This document shows, one piece after another, positions 62,236 through 64,000 of a stretch of 64,000 nt of DNA. The notes beneath the pieces were generated by a model. It searched no databases, was not told where the DNA came from, and saw only the letters and a program-made list of their open reading frames with translations. The DNA lies in the NCBI GenBank assembly GCA_963797475.1, contig CAWCPR010000001.1, positions 744,001 through 808,000 of the forward strand. The letters run 5' to 3'. The translations under genes and the position numbers were made by a program. Each line of letters opens with the position of its first letter. Within the stretch, counting starts at the first letter, position 1. The stretch is from CAWCPR01 sp963797475 (lineage in GTDB: Bacteria > Chloroflexota > Anaerolineae > Anaerolineales > UBA4823).

Positions 62236-62778
62236 TTAACTCTGGGCGGCCTGTCCCGGGTCCGGCGCCAGGATCGCCTCCTCACGCCGGTTGAAGGTAT
62301 CGATGCACTTCTGGGCAATTGCAGTCAGGTTGCGAATTGCAGCCGGCAGGCCGTCGCTGCCGACAGAAGCCTCGATATTATCGATCGCCCGGCTGATTTC
62401 ATCCACCAGGTCTAACATAGCGGCATCGTACTGGTAGAGTTTGAGCAGCTCTTCTTCATTGATTTTCACGGCATCAAACAAGCCGGAATAACCGCGCGTG
62501 GCACGCCGGACGCGATCGGCAAAAGTGCGCAGCTTCAGCGACCCCGCTTCCAAATCGTCGACGTACTGGATCTCGCCCTGGCTGATGAAATCGCGCTGCA
62601 GCCCGGCGATCCGCCCACCCTGCTCCTCAAAGCGATTGGCCAGGGTCTGGCGCAATAATTTATCCGAGTCGCGCCGGTTTTGACGCTCCATGTATCCAGA
62701 AAACCCAGGGATCTTGCTCAGGATTTTCTTGAATGGATCCATGTCAGAACTAATTTTCTCGAAAACTTGGTCGCTCAT
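62236..62778 (-). CDS. Coiled-coil helical protein upstream of the SPFH gene
   Basis: 180 residues, almost fully helical with charged heptads ('RQTLANRFEEQGGRIAGLQRDF', 'DLVDEISRAIDNIEASV'). No signal or membrane helix and no named family. GGGAGAATAGA precedes the ATG. It lies 80 bases upstream of the SPFH gene in the same orientation and probably forms an operon with it; SPFH scaffolds often have small coiled-coil partners. Confidence 0.75.
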   Translation of the reverse strand: MSDQVFEKISSDMDPFKKILSKIPGFSGYMERQNRRDSDKLLRQTLANRFEEQGGRIAGLQRDFISQGEIQYVDDLEAGSLKLRTFADRVRRATRGYSGLFDAVKINEEELLKLYQYDAAMLDLVDEISRAIDNIEASVGSDGLPAAIRNLTAIAQKCIDTFNRREEAILAPDPGQAAQS

Positions 62779-62823
62779 TCTATTCTCCCATTTTGATATC
62801 TATTTCGGGTTATGGCTAAACCG

Positions 62824-62852
62824 ATTATAGCCTTAGTTTCTCCCAGGCGCAA
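62824..62852 (-). promoter_or_regulatory. Promoter for the coiled-coil/SPFH operon
   Basis: On the minus strand TTGCGC, 17 bases, TATAAT, about 46 bases upstream of the coiled-coil gene's start codon. Confidence 0.6.
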
Positions 62853-62929
62853 CGCTAAAGGAATGATTCTCGATAAATCGGGCCGCTATCCTTACCTCAA
62901 TATCAGTATACGCAGAAAATCCCCTGAAG

Positions 62930-62957
62930 TTGTAAAATAAAATGTCAATGATATAAT
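62930..62957 (+). promoter_or_regulatory. Promoter for the aldolase gene
   Basis: TTGTAA, 16 bases, TATAAT, 43 bases before the ATG, in an AT-rich stretch. It is back to back with the leftward promoter. Confidence 0.6.
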
Positions 62958-63000
62958 CCAAATCAAACGATATCATACTCAAATTTAAGGAGCAAACCAA

Positions 63001-64000
63001 ATGAAACAAAATGATTTAAAAGACTTGCTGGCCCTTTTGGACGACAGCCTGCTGGTTTCAGACGGCAAGGCGGAGATCAAAGACGAAGCGCGGCTGAGGG
63101 CGAACCATCCATCGCATGGCGGAAGTCTCTGCCCTGGAGACCGGCGAGCGCCAATGGCTGGCGCGTTATCTCACCCGCCTGGCTGCCCTCCAATTCGGGG
63201 CGGTCCCGGCTTCCATCCACGATCTTTACATCGCCCGCGGCCGGGGAGAAGTCCCGCAGACTTTCACCGTGCCGGCGATCAATCTGCGGGCGCTTTCATT
63301 CGACGCCGCCCGGGCTGTTTTTCGAGCCGCAAACGCCATTGAGGCCGGGGCTTTCATCTTCGAGATCGCCCGCTCGGAAATGGGCTACACCGACCAGCGC
63401 CCTTCCGAGTACGTCACCAACGTCCTGGCTGCCGCGATCGCCGAAGGCTATAAAGGCCCGGTGTTTATCCAGGGCGATCACTTCCAGGTATCTGCGAAAC
63501 GCTACGCCAGCGATCCGGAAACCGAGCTGCAGGCGGTCCGGGATTTAACTGTTGAAGCCATCGCAGCCGGGTTCTTCAATATCGATATCGACGCCTCCAC
63601 GCTGGTGGATTTGAGCAAACCCACCACCGCCGAACAGCAAGCGTTAAACACCTCCCTTTCCGCCATGTACACCGCTTTTATCCGTTCGCTTGAGCCCGAA
63701 GGGGTCACCATTTCGGTGGGCGGCGAGATCGGCGAAGTGGGCGGCCAAAATTCCACCGAGACCGAGCTGCGCGCCTACATGGACGGTTACACATCTGAGC
63801 TGGCCCGCCGCGCTCCCGGGGCAGTGGGTATCAGCAAGATCAGCATCCAAACCGGGACCTCGCACGGCGGTGTGGTCCTTCCGGACGGCTCGATCAAAGA
63901 AGTCAGCGTGGACTTCAACACCCTGCTGCACTTGAGCCGGGTGGCCCGCAACGCTTACTGCCTGGGCGGCGCGGTGCAGCACGGCGCCTCCACCCTCCCG
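63001..64000 (+). pseudogene. Class II fructose-bisphosphate aldolase-like gene, one frameshift, cut by window edge
   Basis: ATG 63001 follows AAGGAG. The frame reads 'LKDLLALLDDSLLVSDGKAE' to about 63104, where an extra C in 'GAACCATCC' shifts it; dropping it gives 'IHRMAEVSALETGERQWLARYLTRL', then the aldolase body to the window end. Aldolase landmarks: 'VPAINLRAL', 'FIQGDHFQVSA' (metal His), 'NIDIDAST', 'SVGGEIGEVGGQNS' (metal Glu), 'TGTSHGGVVLPDG' (metal His). An unusual N-terminal extension of ~85 residues precedes the usual start of class II aldolases. Probably functional apart from the indel. Confidence 0.82.

Overview
The window looks like chromosomal DNA from an uncultured Chloroflexota bacterium, most probably Anaerolineae. 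This is an inference from gene content: paired MoxR/DUF58 loci, long runs of YfhO-type membrane proteins, a non-pyrrolysine MttB cluster, NarL-type regulators and multi-PAS kinases, with moderately high GC. There is no rRNA, and no marker here fixes the taxon. About 50 protein genes and one tRNA-Leu are present. I saw no CRISPR array, prophage or transposase.

Layout. 1-5.5 kb: truncated M24 peptidase, OsmC protein, an EEP-fold phosphodiesterase coupled to a NYN-LOTUS protein, and an HDAC-family amidohydrolase. 5.5-10.7 kb: a minus-strand run of DUF4129, DUF58 and MoxR genes, preceded by two small proteins with GRDI pentapeptide repeats. 10.9-14.3 kb: AlaX editing protein, saccharopine-dehydrogenase-like protein, EamA transporter and an Lrp/AsnC regulator. 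14.3-23.5 kb: a corrinoid methyl-transfer locus (one corrinoid protein, three MttB-family methyltransferases, two of them frameshifted), then an S9 peptidase remnant, an M20 amidohydrolase, a DAO-type flavoenzyme and a class V aminotransferase. This suggests catabolism of N-methylated amines or amino-acid derivatives, probably controlled by the divergent Lrp-type regulator. 23.6-35.1 kb: a second DUF58/MoxR pair and five large polytopic membrane proteins that include a duplicated two-gene module. 35.2-42.7 kb: zinc-ribbon coiled-coil protein, a NACHT-like/HEAT NTPase (frameshifted), a sensor kinase, CopC and a CopC-CopD fusion.

42.8-51.0 kb is a minus-strand signalling and stress island: a KaiB-like protein, a 1334-residue multi-PAS kinase, two paralogous NarL response regulators, a YtxH protein and a YflT-like protein. 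51.3-57.8 kb: receiver-cyclase fusion, a Pro/Thr-rich protein, XRE-cupin regulator, SCP2 protein, and an amino-acid-type ABC binding protein and permease. 57.8-64 kb: tRNA-Leu(GAG), plsX-fabF, NERD protein, an SPFH protein with a C-terminal helix-turn-helix, its coiled-coil neighbour, and a class II aldolase cut by the window edge.

Two features run across regions. A modular, hairpin-rich intergenic repeat of about 55-100 bp sits in the leaders of functionally unrelated genes, with at least four copies in the stress island. Seven probable single-base indels break otherwise intact genes, which looks more like residual sequencing error than gene decay, although decay of the mttB paralogues cannot be excluded.
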